A stretch of DNA of 35,853 nt, taken from IMG/VR virus record IMGVR_UViG_3300035099_000030, positions 1 to 35,853 of that record, one strand, 5' to 3'. Positions 15,101 to 23,274 of this stretch are shown one piece after another. The notes below the pieces were generated by a model. The model did not search any database and was not told the DNA's origin. It was given only the letters and a program-made list of their open reading frames with translations. The position numbers were made by a program, and so were the translations under genes. This DNA comes from a virus. Position 1 is the first letter of the stretch, and the number at the start of each line of letters is the position of its first letter.

Positions 15101-15257
15101 TTTTCATTCTATGCTAGGGGCTGTCCTTGCAAGCCACAGACAATCCGTCAAGAGTTTGTTAAATGCGCTGGAAGAGTTCAATCTTAGCATCTCAGGCAAC
15201 GGGGACGGGGTAGAGAAAAAGGACAAAGGAAAAGGAAATGGGAAAGATAAGCGTTAG
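15048..15257 (+). CDS. Small Lys-rich protein, unknown
   Basis: A 69-residue protein, highly basic at both ends (MMFGAKKKAREK; EKKDKGKGNGKDKR), with an amphipathic helix in between (VLASHRQSVKSLLNALEEF). It overlaps the end of the membrane protein gene by 53 bases in another frame and the following gene by 20. AAAGGA at 15038-15043 serves ATG 15048 or ATG 15051. The charged ends could contact DNA or membrane. Moderately sure it is expressed. Confidence 0.55.
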   Translation: MMFGAKKKAREKTPAKVDFHSMLGAVLASHRQSVKSLLNALEEFNLSISGNGDGVEKKDKGKGNGKDKR

Positions 15258-15720
15258 TTTCTCCGGTGACTTCAACAGGGTTCAACGCTTGTTGGACCCG
15301 GATCACTGGCAGAATGTTCTCGAAAAAGAAGTACCGGATATGATCGAGAACGACGCTGGTCCGCGGATTGCGGATAATATTCGTAATGTTATTAGTAGCG
15401 GTAGCGCTGGAGGACCGGAATTGTCCGCTCAAACCATTGCCCGCAAAGGTAGTTCAACAAAGTTGTATGATTCCGGCGCCATGGCCGCTGCCGTCGGTGT
15501 TAAGAGAGTTGATGAGCAGACTGTTTTTGTGGGAGTTCTATCCGGCGAAGGTTCGCATAACGGGGTTGATCTGGCGGACTTGGCGGCAATGCACGAAGCG
15601 GGTACTTCACAGATGCCCGCAAGACCGTTTATGGCTTCGGCTGAAGACGCAGTGCCAGACATACTTGCCGGTGCTTTGTCGAATTTGTTTTCGAGCGCTG
15701 GCTTTTGGAGTAATTTTTGA
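15238..15720 (+). CDS. Tail completion / neck protein (HK97 gp10-like)
   Basis: A 160-residue protein that fits the phage virion-morphogenesis/HK97-gp10-type family. An N-terminal helix is followed by LSAQTIARKGSSTKLYDSG and strands, then the hallmark AAMHEAGTSQMPARPFMASA (the usual form is HExG...RPF). This family joins head and tail or completes the tail end. The start overlaps the upstream gene by 20 bases, with purine-rich sequence (AAAGGAAAAGGAA) upstream. Its end overlaps the next gene's ATG. Confidence 0.8.
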   Translation: MGKISVSFSGDFNRVQRLLDPDHWQNVLEKEVPDMIENDAGPRIADNIRNVISSGSAGGPELSAQTIARKGSSTKLYDSGAMAAAVGVKRVDEQTVFVGVLSGEGSHNGVDLADLAAMHEAGTSQMPARPFMASAEDAVPDILAGALSNLFSSAGFWSNF

Positions 15721-16991
15721 TGCCCGAATTTTTCTTTTATATGAATGATCCTGAAGTCATGTTTGATCCCGCCGAGGTTTTTATTCGGGACGGGGTAGCG
15801 CAACTCATGGCTTATAATTTTAATAATGAGGATGAAGTTGCGTTGGGTGGTTTTGATGGATATTTTGTTCCCGTCGGAGTTGTTACAACCCGCGCCCTCA
15901 AAGCGAGTGCTATCACGAACATTTTTTCGTTGGAATCCGATGCGTATGTCCCGGATCGGTGTGCTGTTATGTATAGGATGTCTCCGAACGATGGCGCAGA
16001 TTGGTTCGTGTGGAACGGAGTTGCGTGGGTTGCCGCTTTGCCTGAAGATTTCAACAATTTCAACACGCTGGAACAAATCAATGCTGGCTTAGGCGCTATG
16101 ATAATTGGCGTTCCTACGGCATTGAAGTTTCAGATAGCGTTGTATTCGTCGCCGGATAGATTAAGCGCTCCCTGCGTCGGAGAGTTGAAGTTGGGAGTAA
16201 CGTATCGGTTCGACTTCACAGACGATATTGTGCGGACAGTCTACGACGCTATCAAGAACAAGAATGAAATTTTAGTGACTGTTCCGCTCACATCCAACGG
16301 CACGAATAAAGTTGGTCTCGTTTTGGAAATGCAATCAATTGCACTTTCTGAAGTTTACGATTTAACCGCCGATCCGTTTCAGACTGTGAATTTATTTTTG
16401 TCTTATTCCGGCACGGAGATTACGATGACCAGATCAGTAGTCACTGGTCACTCGCTTCTTGTAAAAGGAACGGCGAAGGTCAACGTTGCGGTAAATCCAG
16501 ACCCTGATTATGTTTTATCGCATCTTCCAATTTATTGCATCGAAATGACCAGAGAGGAAGATTACGCTCCCGCGCGCGGACAAGGAGATGAAAGGACAAC
16601 CAATTGTTCGCTGAAACGCGGCAGAGTAAGAACTTGTTTTCGCAGAAAGGATGTAAGCATCTCCCTGCATTGCGCGTCCAAGTATGAGAGCATGTCTCAG
16701 AATATGGTTGATGCGCTTGATAGATTGTTTCACCCGGAAGAGGTAAAAGGCGCTAATCCATTGGTGTCTTTGGCGACTGGAATGGACTTAGGCGTTGTTG
16801 ACTTTTCTCCGTTGGTGAATAATAATGTTATAGAGAACAAGTTACACGAAAAGACATGCAACCTCATCGTATCGGGTAGGGTATGGAGAGAAGACGGTAT
16901 TGAGGTTCCGGTCGCCGAGGAGATTAACGTAACGTTGGAAAACAAGGTCGAAATAAGACGGAACACAAATCCCGGTCTTTTTGGAGATTAA
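15720..16991 (+). CDS. Neck/tail-completion region protein, unknown
   Basis: A 423-residue protein. The N-terminal 180 residues look like an exposed beta-sandwich with a Trp-rich turn (DGADWFVWNGVAWVAAL), a type common in virion surface proteins. The middle part, near LPIYCIEMTREEDYAP and SLHCASKYESMSQNMVDAL, recalls the layout of tail-terminator proteins that cap the tail tube. Located exactly where the tail terminator is expected (before the sheath), it may be a terminator with a decoration domain. The ATG overlaps the preceding TGA. Assignment is tentative. Confidence 0.55.
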   Translation: MPEFFFYMNDPEVMFDPAEVFIRDGVAQLMAYNFNNEDEVALGGFDGYFVPVGVVTTRALKASAITNIFSLESDAYVPDRCAVMYRMSPNDGADWFVWNGVAWVAALPEDFNNFNTLEQINAGLGAMIIGVPTALKFQIALYSSPDRLSAPCVGELKLGVTYRFDFTDDIVRTVYDAIKNKNEILVTVPLTSNGTNKVGLVLEMQSIALSEVYDLTADPFQTVNLFLSYSGTEITMTRSVVTGHSLLVKGTAKVNVAVNPDPDYVLSHLPIYCIEMTREEDYAPARGQGDERTTNCSLKRGRVRTCFRRKDVSISLHCASKYESMSQNMVDALDRLFHPEEVKGANPLVSLATGMDLGVVDFSPLVNNNVIENKLHEKTCNLIVSGRVWREDGIEVPVAEEINVTLENKVEIRRNTNPGLFGD

Positions 16992-17014
16992 CGTAGCTTG
17001 GCATAGGAGGAACA

Positions 17015-17260
17015 ATGAAGCTGAAGAACGCGACGCCGAGAATAATGCCTCTTAATGTGCCATCTGGTTCGTTGCATGTACGTCCCGGTGAAGTTATCGA
17101 AGCCACCGCAGAGTTACTCGAATCGAGGGATGTGCAGAAGAGCATCGAGTACGGATGGCTTAAAGAGGTAACGGAGCCGGTGCAACACGCGCCGCAACCG
17201 GAAAAGAAAAAGTTTGGAAAGTCCTTCGATAAGGACGAGAAGAAAGGTGGAGGTGAATAA
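17015..17260 (+). CDS. Small pre-sheath protein
   Basis: An 81-residue protein with a strong AGGAGG site. The pattern LKNATPRIMPLNV then LHVRPGEVIEATAELL and GWLKEV matches short proteins commonly encoded just before the sheath in myovirus clusters. Their role is not established. The tail is Lys/Asp/Gly-rich. Its TAA overlaps the sheath ATG (TAATG). Confidence 0.7.
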   Translation: MKLKNATPRIMPLNVPSGSLHVRPGEVIEATAELLESRDVQKSIEYGWLKEVTEPVQHAPQPEKKKFGKSFDKDEKKGGGE

Positions 17261-19236
17261 TGAGTCAGTACGCACCGGGATTCTATATTCGAGAAGTAGA
17301 GACCCCTTCACAAGTCGAGGGAGTAAGCGTTGAGCTTTCGGGTATGGTCGGAGTTACCGAACGCGGTCCTGTAGATCGACCCATCTTGACGTTTTCCGAA
17401 GACGACTGGAGACGAAGATTCGGTGGCTACCTTAACGGCGCACCCGCGCCGATGTGCGTTAAGGATTACTACGAGCAGGGAGCGAGACCGCTGTACTTTG
17501 TTCGAGTGGTCGGCGCAGGAGCGGCAGAATCTCTTGGAGAGATCAACCCCTTCGGTGGCACATTAAAGACCATTGACCTGAAGGCAGCTTCGCCCGGAGA
17601 GTGGGGCGACAACATAATTATAAACACTCTCAAAGTCAGCTCAGTGCTGACCGCCGCGACGGCGGCTGGGAATTACACTGTAGTCGTAAGTTCGGTCGCG
17701 GGCTTCCAGCTCGGAGACGTAGTAAAGGTCGGCGCTGCCGGACCGTTCTTCATCGTCGGAATTACGACAACGACAAAGACGTTACGTCTTCACGCCCCGG
17801 TCGGAGCAATAGTCCCCGTTGGTAGCGCTGTCTATACGGCGACGCGACATAAAAGCCGCACGGCTTTGCAGGATGCGATACCGGACCCCGGCGATGCCTC
17901 ACAGATGCACGTTTCCGACATCAGTAACATTGGAGTAGGAGACGTGCTGATAGTTTACACCGGAACCAGTCCAACATCCCAAATTCTCCTCGAATTGTTG
18001 GTCACGAAAGTCAACGGGACGTATATAACCTATAGGCCGCTTAACAGCGTCATTGCAGGTCTTACTTCCGTTCCGGCGGGAGCGTGGGTAACGTCTACGG
18101 ATTTCAGCATAGACCTGTTCAATTCCAGCGAGTTCATCGAAACGTATGAATACCTTTCGATGAGATCGGAAGACAAGCAGGATTATGTCGATGTCAGGTT
18201 GGGTCCGTCCGGTGCAGATGGAAGCATCTGGATTGAAGTGACGGATTCCGTCAACACAGAGTTGATGAATTTCGAGTCGTTCCGGTATCCGATGCCCGTT
18301 TCAAACTACTCGCTTTCCGGCGGTCTCGACGGATCAGCGCCGTCGGATGACGACTATCTGGGGCTGAACGCCACAAAGACCTATCGGCACGGCATCAAGT
18401 TGTTTGACGGTATTGTCGGACTGGCCCAGGTCGGAATTCCGGGAGTGACAACCGCTGGAGTCCTCAAGGGCGCGGCGGCATGGGCGTATGCCAGACGGAC
18501 AACGTTGTTTGTCGGAGACATTCCACCCACGATAGACACCACCGAGGAAGCCGTGAACTTCCGCGAAGTCGATCTGAACTTGGACAATGACGAAATCTGC
18601 ATCTACCTGCCGTGGCATTACGACAGGCACCCTAAAGTGCCCGGCGCGGAGCTTCTTGTTCCGCCGTCCGGCAGAATGCTCGGAATAATGTCCGAGGTGT
18701 CGGCGCGAAGAGGCGTAAACAAAGCTCCGGCCAACGAACCGTACACAACGGCGATCAAGTTGGCGTGGGATGTCCCGCAAGGAGACCTTGGTCTGCTTAA
18801 CGAAGCGGGTATCAATGTTATCAGAACGTTCCCCGGACGCGGCATCCGCCCGTTCGGAGCACGGACGCTTGCGATGAACAAAGACGGCAAGCACTTCATC
18901 CCGATTCGCCGGGTTCTGAACTACGCGAAAGAATCCATCGCGCAGATAGGAAATAGATTCACGTTCGAGCCGATTACGGAAGACCTGTGGAGACAGTTGG
19001 AGACGGCAATATTGAGGTACTTCCGGCAATTGTGGCTCGAAGGCGTGCTCTATCCGAGAAACGATTTTTCACGAGCTGCGTTTGTCAGAATCGATGCCGG
19101 ACTTAATCCGCCAGACGTGGTTATTTCCGGTCGAGTAAACGGAAAAGCCGGGATTCAGCCCACACCGCCTGCGGAAGTAATTCTTTTCGACTTCTCGCTG
19201 TTCAGCGGTGGCGCTGAGTTTACCGAATTAACGTAA
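17260..19236 (+). CDS. Tail sheath protein with two inserted beta modules
   Basis: The 658-residue contractile sheath subunit that drives the tube through the envelope. Diagnostic parts are the N-terminus (YAPGFYIREVETPSQVEG, GMVGVTERGP), the segment LYFVRVVGAG, and the C-terminal domain (QLWLEGVLYPRNDFSRAAF, DVVISGRVNGKAGIQP). At SPGEWGDNIIINTLKVS the family sequence breaks off at about residue 128 and resumes near 282 (FSIDLFNSSEFIETYEYL). The intervening 150 residues hold two similar beta modules (about 128-193 and 206-280), which probably decorate the outer tail surface. GGAGG precedes the ATG. Confidence 0.95.
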   Translation: MSQYAPGFYIREVETPSQVEGVSVELSGMVGVTERGPVDRPILTFSEDDWRRRFGGYLNGAPAPMCVKDYYEQGARPLYFVRVVGAGAAESLGEINPFGGTLKTIDLKAASPGEWGDNIIINTLKVSSVLTAATAAGNYTVVVSSVAGFQLGDVVKVGAAGPFFIVGITTTTKTLRLHAPVGAIVPVGSAVYTATRHKSRTALQDAIPDPGDASQMHVSDISNIGVGDVLIVYTGTSPTSQILLELLVTKVNGTYITYRPLNSVIAGLTSVPAGAWVTSTDFSIDLFNSSEFIETYEYLSMRSEDKQDYVDVRLGPSGADGSIWIEVTDSVNTELMNFESFRYPMPVSNYSLSGGLDGSAPSDDDYLGLNATKTYRHGIKLFDGIVGLAQVGIPGVTTAGVLKGAAAWAYARRTTLFVGDIPPTIDTTEEAVNFREVDLNLDNDEICIYLPWHYDRHPKVPGAELLVPPSGRMLGIMSEVSARRGVNKAPANEPYTTAIKLAWDVPQGDLGLLNEAGINVIRTFPGRGIRPFGARTLAMNKDGKHFIPIRRVLNYAKESIAQIGNRFTFEPITEDLWRQLETAILRYFRQLWLEGVLYPRNDFSRAAFVRIDAGLNPPDVVISGRVNGKAGIQPTPPAEVILFDFSLFSGGAEFTELT

Positions 19237-19248
19237 GGAGGCGCTTAA

Positions 19249-19761
19249 ATGGCACAAGGATATGTAACAGGTAAGAGAAAAGACCCGTATCGGCAGTTCG
19301 GTTTCCGAGTAATCAGAGCCGATGGAACGGTTCTGGGAGCCTTCCATAAGGTGTCGGGGCTTCACGCGGAAATAGAAGTTACCGATTACCGCGAAGGTGA
19401 CGAAGCGGCTCGCGTCAGAAAGATACCGGGTCTTGCAAGTTTCGATAATATCGTCCTTGAACGCGGCATCGACACGGACAACATTATGTATAACTGGTTC
19501 CGAAAAGTATTTAATCTTTTCGGCCAAGCCAAACCGGACGACGAGTTCAGGGACGACATCTTTATTATCCTTCTCGATCATCGCGGCATCGAAGTGAAAC
19601 GATGGAAGTGCTACGAATGCTGGCCTGCCGTCTATGAGGCCGATGACCTCGATGCGCAATCGTCCGATATTCTGTTCGAGAGGATAGAGCTTGCGAATGA
19701 AGGCTGGGAGCCGGTGGAGACCGGAGTGAATGTAGCGAAATTCGTAAACCTCCCTTTCTAA
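19249..19761 (+). CDS. Tail tube protein
   Basis: A 170-residue T4 gp19/P2 FII-type tube subunit that stacks inside the sheath. Typical elements are PYRQFGFRVIRADGTVLGAF, the FHKVSGLHAEIEV loop, NIVLERGIDTDN and the C-terminal ELANEGWEPV. It follows the sheath with TAAGGAGG as stop plus ribosome site, the standard sheath-tube pair. Confidence 0.94.
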   Translation: MAQGYVTGKRKDPYRQFGFRVIRADGTVLGAFHKVSGLHAEIEVTDYREGDEAARVRKIPGLASFDNIVLERGIDTDNIMYNWFRKVFNLFGQAKPDDEFRDDIFIILLDHRGIEVKRWKCYECWPAVYEADDLDAQSSDILFERIELANEGWEPVETGVNVAKFVNLPF

Positions 19762-19840
19762 ATAATAACCACGATTGTTCGTTGAACGCCGTATGTCGAT
19801 GAGTCGTTCATACGAGGCAGCTACGAATGAGGAGGATTAA
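19762..19840. other. Short intergenic region with a weak dyad
   Basis: A 79-base gap between tube and chaperone genes, one of the few real gaps. It holds an imperfect inverted repeat (GTATG 19791-19795 with CATAC 19809-19813; CGA/TCG inside). AGGAGG lies just before the next ATG. No convincing promoter or terminator was seen. Confidence 0.4.
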
Positions 19841-20695
19841 ATGTCTGATGAGAGGAAAAATTACAACGAAGTAGTTGATGAGGCCCCGCCGCTGGGAGTC
19901 CAAACCCCGGACCCCGGAGTTGAGGCACCTTCGGCAAACGTCGCAGTAGGAAGCCAAGTTTTTGAGCTTCCCTGCGGCGTTTTGCTTGATGGAATAAACC
20001 ACAAGGAAGTGGAACTTACGCCGCTCACCTCTGGGGACAGAAAAACCGTCATTGACACCAAAGTAAGACGAAATAGCGGAAAGATCATTACGTCGCTTCT
20101 CGCCAAACGCATCAAACGTATTGGGGATTTGCCGCCGAGCGAAGCTATTGTAAAGAAGATGCTCGCGCCGGACAGGGACTTTTGCGTATTGATGGTTGGA
20201 AAGATGACCGTCGGAAACATTCTCCACATGACCGCGCAATGTCCTAGCTGCCAGTCGGACTTGGACGTTGACATCAACGTGGACGACATCGAAATTCGTC
20301 GCATGACCCCAGAAGACTATGCGAGAGTTACCGATAAGGGAGAGTGGTATTTCGACGGCACGCTTCTCAATAAATATAAAGTTCGGTTCAAGTATCCGTC
20401 GGGAGAGGTGAACGAAGCGATAAGCGAGAACGCCCGCGCCAATCCTATTGAAGCGGAGTTCAAACTTTTAGCGAAGATGATGCTGTCGTGGAATGGCGGC
20501 AAGCCGCTTTCGATCGTCGACTTCGAAAATCTTCCGCTTCCGCTCATGGATGCGATGGAAGATTTAATCCTGAAGAATGCGAAAGGACCAGACCTGACTC
20601 CGCAGATGCGATGTGAGCAGTGCGGAGCGCAGACGCGCATTCAGATAGACCTGACGGATTTTTTATTCCGTCGCCGACTCACGCGCAACAAATAG
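19841..20695 (+). CDS. Tail assembly chaperone (zero-frame product)
   Basis: A 284-residue protein of the T4 gp26-like/lambda G-like group that keeps the tape measure soluble during tail assembly. Recognisable parts are the strand-rich start (VFELPCGVLLDGINH, VELTPLTSGDRK), NSGKIITSLLAKRIKRIGDL, the helical MVGKMTVGNILHMTAQ, and two CxxC pairs (CPSC near residue 135, CEQC near 259) that could bind one zinc. Near its 3' end is a T_TTT_TTA heptamer that should send a fraction of ribosomes into the -1 frame. It has a strong GAGGAGG site. It lies directly before the tape measure, as expected. Confidence 0.82.
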   Translation: MSDERKNYNEVVDEAPPLGVQTPDPGVEAPSANVAVGSQVFELPCGVLLDGINHKEVELTPLTSGDRKTVIDTKVRRNSGKIITSLLAKRIKRIGDLPPSEAIVKKMLAPDRDFCVLMVGKMTVGNILHMTAQCPSCQSDLDVDINVDDIEIRRMTPEDYARVTDKGEWYFDGTLLNKYKVRFKYPSGEVNEAISENARANPIEAEFKLLAKMMLSWNGGKPLSIVDFENLPLPLMDAMEDLILKNAKGPDLTPQMRCEQCGAQTRIQIDLTDFLFRRRLTRNK

Positions 20696-20704
20696 CAACG
20701 ACGG
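20659..20704 (+). promoter_or_regulatory. -1 programmed frameshift signal
   Basis: The heptamer T_TTT_TTA at 20659-20665 is in the correct register for the chaperone frame (codons TTT 20660, TTA 20663). A perfect six-base stem follows: CCGTCG (20668-20673) with CGACGG (20699-20704), whose loop contains the zero-frame stop (TAG at 20693-20695). Slippage moves ribosomes into the frame that runs to 20889. The two-base spacer between heptamer and stem is shorter than usual, so the real stimulator may be a different fold. Confidence 0.8.
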
Positions 20705-20889
20705 TAGATCGAATGATGTTTGCCCTCGCTTTGGAGTTGGGGTGGGGGTATCAGGAAATGATGGAAATGTCGTATGGAGAATTAACCAAGTTTTATCAAA
20801 TGCTCGAAGAGTATTTGGATGCCAAGCATCGCGCCGAACAAAGAGCAGCATCAGCAGCGCGGGCAAAAAGAGGAAGAAGGAGACGATAA
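20665..20889 (+). CDS. Frameshift extension of the tail chaperone (T-like domain)
   Basis: An in-frame -1 extension of 74 residues, starting IPSPTHAQQIATTVDRMMF after the slip, giving a fusion of about 349 residues. It is helical (ALALELGWGYQEMMEMSYGE), then strongly basic (RAKRGRRRR), much like the T part of lambda G-GT and equivalents in P2 and Mu, which contacts the tape measure. The ATG at 20713 and the GTG at 20620 lack a convincing ribosome binding site. Independent translation is therefore less likely than frameshifting. The tape measure starts immediately afterwards. Confidence 0.78.
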   Translation: MPSPTHAQQIATTVDRMMFALALELGWGYQEMMEMSYGELTKFYQMLEEYLDAKHRAEQRAASAARAKRGRRRR

Positions 20890-23271
20890 GTGGGACTTGT
20901 CGGCAGGGCAGGGTTCGGAATAGATATTTCGATCAACGTTGATGGCGTTGCTAATCTTGAAGCCGCCAACGACGCACTCGCTGAAACCCAGCAGAATGCG
21001 AAGGGTGTCAGCGGTAATCTGAACCAAGTAAGTAGCATGGCCAAGAAGACGGGGGCGGTTATGGTCGGCATGGGCGCTGCTATTGCCGCCCCGTTGGTCA
21101 TGGGAACCAAGATGGCGATTGGTTTCAACCAGTCGATGACCTTGCTCTCTGCTATTGATCCGAGCGCCAACATCAAGGAGTTGGGAGACGCGATTGTTAA
21201 AGCCGCCGCGCCAGTTCCAGCATCCGCGCAAGACATGGCGGATATGGCGATTGTTGCCGCCAAGATGGGTGTTCAGGGCAAGGATGCGATCATAGCGTTC
21301 GCTCAATCGGCTATTATGTTGCAAGCGTCCACCGACATTATGGGTGAAGACGCGGCGAATGCGCTGTCCAGAATCAATGACACGTTTCAGACATCGGTAA
21401 AGTTTGGAGGCGATCTTCAGAAAGCCATTAACGCGATTGGATCGTCCTTGATTTCGTTGGATAGCGCGTCGAAAGCCAGCGCGAGTGAGATTGTAGACGT
21501 CACTCTCCGCGCCACGCAAGCCACGAAAGCGTTTGGATTGTCTGAAGGAGAGACGATGGCGGTCGGCGCAACGCTTCTCGATATGGGTGTAAGCGCTGAA
21601 ACAGCCGGAACCAATCTGGGCAAAGTTCTTAACACGATTCTGATAGGTCGTGATAAAATATCCAAGTTTGTCGCTTCTCAGAAACTCATGGTGGACGGCA
21701 CTCGATTGACCGCGCGAGGGTTTAACGATATGCTGACAAATAACCCGGCGAAGGCTTTGACCACTTTGTCGTCAGCGTTAGCGCAGGTAAATCCACAATT
21801 GCGTCCACAAGTTCTCGCAGACTTAGGTATCAATGGTCAGGGGGCAATCCGTGTAATGGGTGGTCTCGCAGATGCGACCCGACGTGCCGCTGTCGGACAA
21901 ACCGAATTTAACATGGAGAACAACGCTCTCGTTGCCATGATGCAAACTGGAAACTCCGAGTTTGCTAAGGGCACTGCGATGGGGGAGCGCTATGCGATAA
22001 TGATGCAATCCACCGCCGCCAAAATAGACATCGTAAAAGGAAGTCTTGAAACCTTCTTACAGCAAATGGGTAACTTTTTCCTTCCGATCATCGGCCGTGT
22101 TTTGGATATGGGAGCAAAACTGCTCGATTGGTTAATTAACTTGCCGGAGCCTGTTAAAAAAGCGATTGCGTATTTTATGACGTTCGCGTCTGTGGCGTTG
22201 ATTATCGGTGGACTGGCTTTGATCTTTGTCGGAGTCGTCGCTGGCATCATGGCTACAGTTGCCGCCGCTGGAGGGCTTGCCGCTGTTTTCGCAGGAATAG
22301 GAGGAGTTGTCGCGGCGATTGGTTCAACGCTCGCGTGGTTCATTGGAATCGTCGCCGGAGTAGCCGCGATAGGGTATGTATTGTGGAATGTTTTCGGCAC
22401 TGTTCTGAAGCAGGCATTCGCCGACCTCATGCCTACCATCATGGCGGTATGGGATGCGTTGGGTTTATTGTGGGCGAAGATTACCGGAGGGGTGTCCACT
22501 GGTCAGACCCTCATAAATATATTTAAGGCGATAGCGGGTGCAGTATGGACTCTAGTAGGACCGATTTTGCAACTTGGAATGATCATCTTGTCGTATGTTG
22601 TGATGTCGCTCCAGACGGCGATTGCGACGATAAGCGGGTTAATCAATTTTGTTTATAACATGGTCGTCGCCATTGCCGCGCTCGCGTCAGGGTTCATCTC
22701 GTTGAGGGATTTTGTGAACTTGTGCCTGATTTCACTGATGGAGTTTGGAATCAAGATCGTCAAGGTTTTGCTCACGCCGCTCCAAAAGTTACTCGATACG
22801 CTTGCCGCAGTTGGAGTGATGGGTCAGAAAGACATCTTGAGTGGTGTCGATAACATGGTGAAGGGACTCGAATACGAGCGCGAGCAGATATTGAAGACGC
22901 AGGAGCAGGAGAAAGCCGCCGCCGTTTCCGCGCAACCAACGGTTCCCGGAGCGCCCGCGCCCGCTGGAGTGAAGCCCGCACCCGTCGCAGGAGTGCCCGC
23001 TACCGCTCCCACTGCTCCTACAGCGCCCGCAACTGGAGCCGCCGCTCCTCCAATCGCCACGGTCGCGCCTGCAGGCGCCGTAGGCGTCAGAGTGCCCCCG
23101 CCGGGCGCGATGCCGGGTAAAGGATTCAAGGCGACGGTTGAAGTGAAGAACGCAAACACATTGAAAGTCGAATCGACGGTTAAGATGGATAGTTATGTGT
23201 TCGGCAAAGCCGTGAAAGAAATTACGAACGAGCTTATCGACCGCCGCTTGGCAGCGGTGACGCAGGAGTAA
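20890..23271 (+). CDS. Tape measure protein
   Basis: A 793-residue protein that sets tail length and leads DNA ejection. It has the TP901-type core (MAKKTGAVMVGMGAAIAAPL, GFNQSMTLLSAI, GVQGKDAIIAFAQSAIM). It also has a strongly hydrophobic central part (about 420-540) that can insert in the host membrane. A Pro/Ala/Val linker (about 675-743) and a short beta-rich end (TLKVESTVKMDSYVFGKAV) follow. The usual 0.15 nm per residue rule would give a tail of about 120 nm, a rough inference. The GTG start directly follows the chaperone extension's stop, with AAGGAG upstream. Confidence 0.93.
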   Translation: MGLVGRAGFGIDISINVDGVANLEAANDALAETQQNAKGVSGNLNQVSSMAKKTGAVMVGMGAAIAAPLVMGTKMAIGFNQSMTLLSAIDPSANIKELGDAIVKAAAPVPASAQDMADMAIVAAKMGVQGKDAIIAFAQSAIMLQASTDIMGEDAANALSRINDTFQTSVKFGGDLQKAINAIGSSLISLDSASKASASEIVDVTLRATQATKAFGLSEGETMAVGATLLDMGVSAETAGTNLGKVLNTILIGRDKISKFVASQKLMVDGTRLTARGFNDMLTNNPAKALTTLSSALAQVNPQLRPQVLADLGINGQGAIRVMGGLADATRRAAVGQTEFNMENNALVAMMQTGNSEFAKGTAMGERYAIMMQSTAAKIDIVKGSLETFLQQMGNFFLPIIGRVLDMGAKLLDWLINLPEPVKKAIAYFMTFASVALIIGGLALIFVGVVAGIMATVAAAGGLAAVFAGIGGVVAAIGSTLAWFIGIVAGVAAIGYVLWNVFGTVLKQAFADLMPTIMAVWDALGLLWAKITGGVSTGQTLINIFKAIAGAVWTLVGPILQLGMIILSYVVMSLQTAIATISGLINFVYNMVVAIAALASGFISLRDFVNLCLISLMEFGIKIVKVLLTPLQKLLDTLAAVGVMGQKDILSGVDNMVKGLEYEREQILKTQEQEKAAAVSAQPTVPGAPAPAGVKPAPVAGVPATAPTAPTAPATGAAAPPIATVAPAGAVGVRVPPPGAMPGKGFKATVEVKNANTLKVESTVKMDSYVFGKAVKEITNELIDRRLAAVTQE

Positions 23272-23274
23272 TGT

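Noticed and set aside
18334-19029. Minus-strand frame of 231 codons
   Set aside because: Antisense to the conserved C-terminal half of the tail sheath; Arg-rich shadow.
20620-20664. GTG 20620 as an independent start for the chaperone extension
   Set aside because: No ribosome site; the slippery heptamer at 20659 explains expression better.
20851-21519. Minus-strand frame of 222 codons
   Set aside because: Antisense to the tape measure N-terminal core.
22915-23120. Possible tandem DNA repeat in the tape measure gene
   Set aside because: It is a Pro/Ala/Val codon-rich linker without a regular repeat unit.
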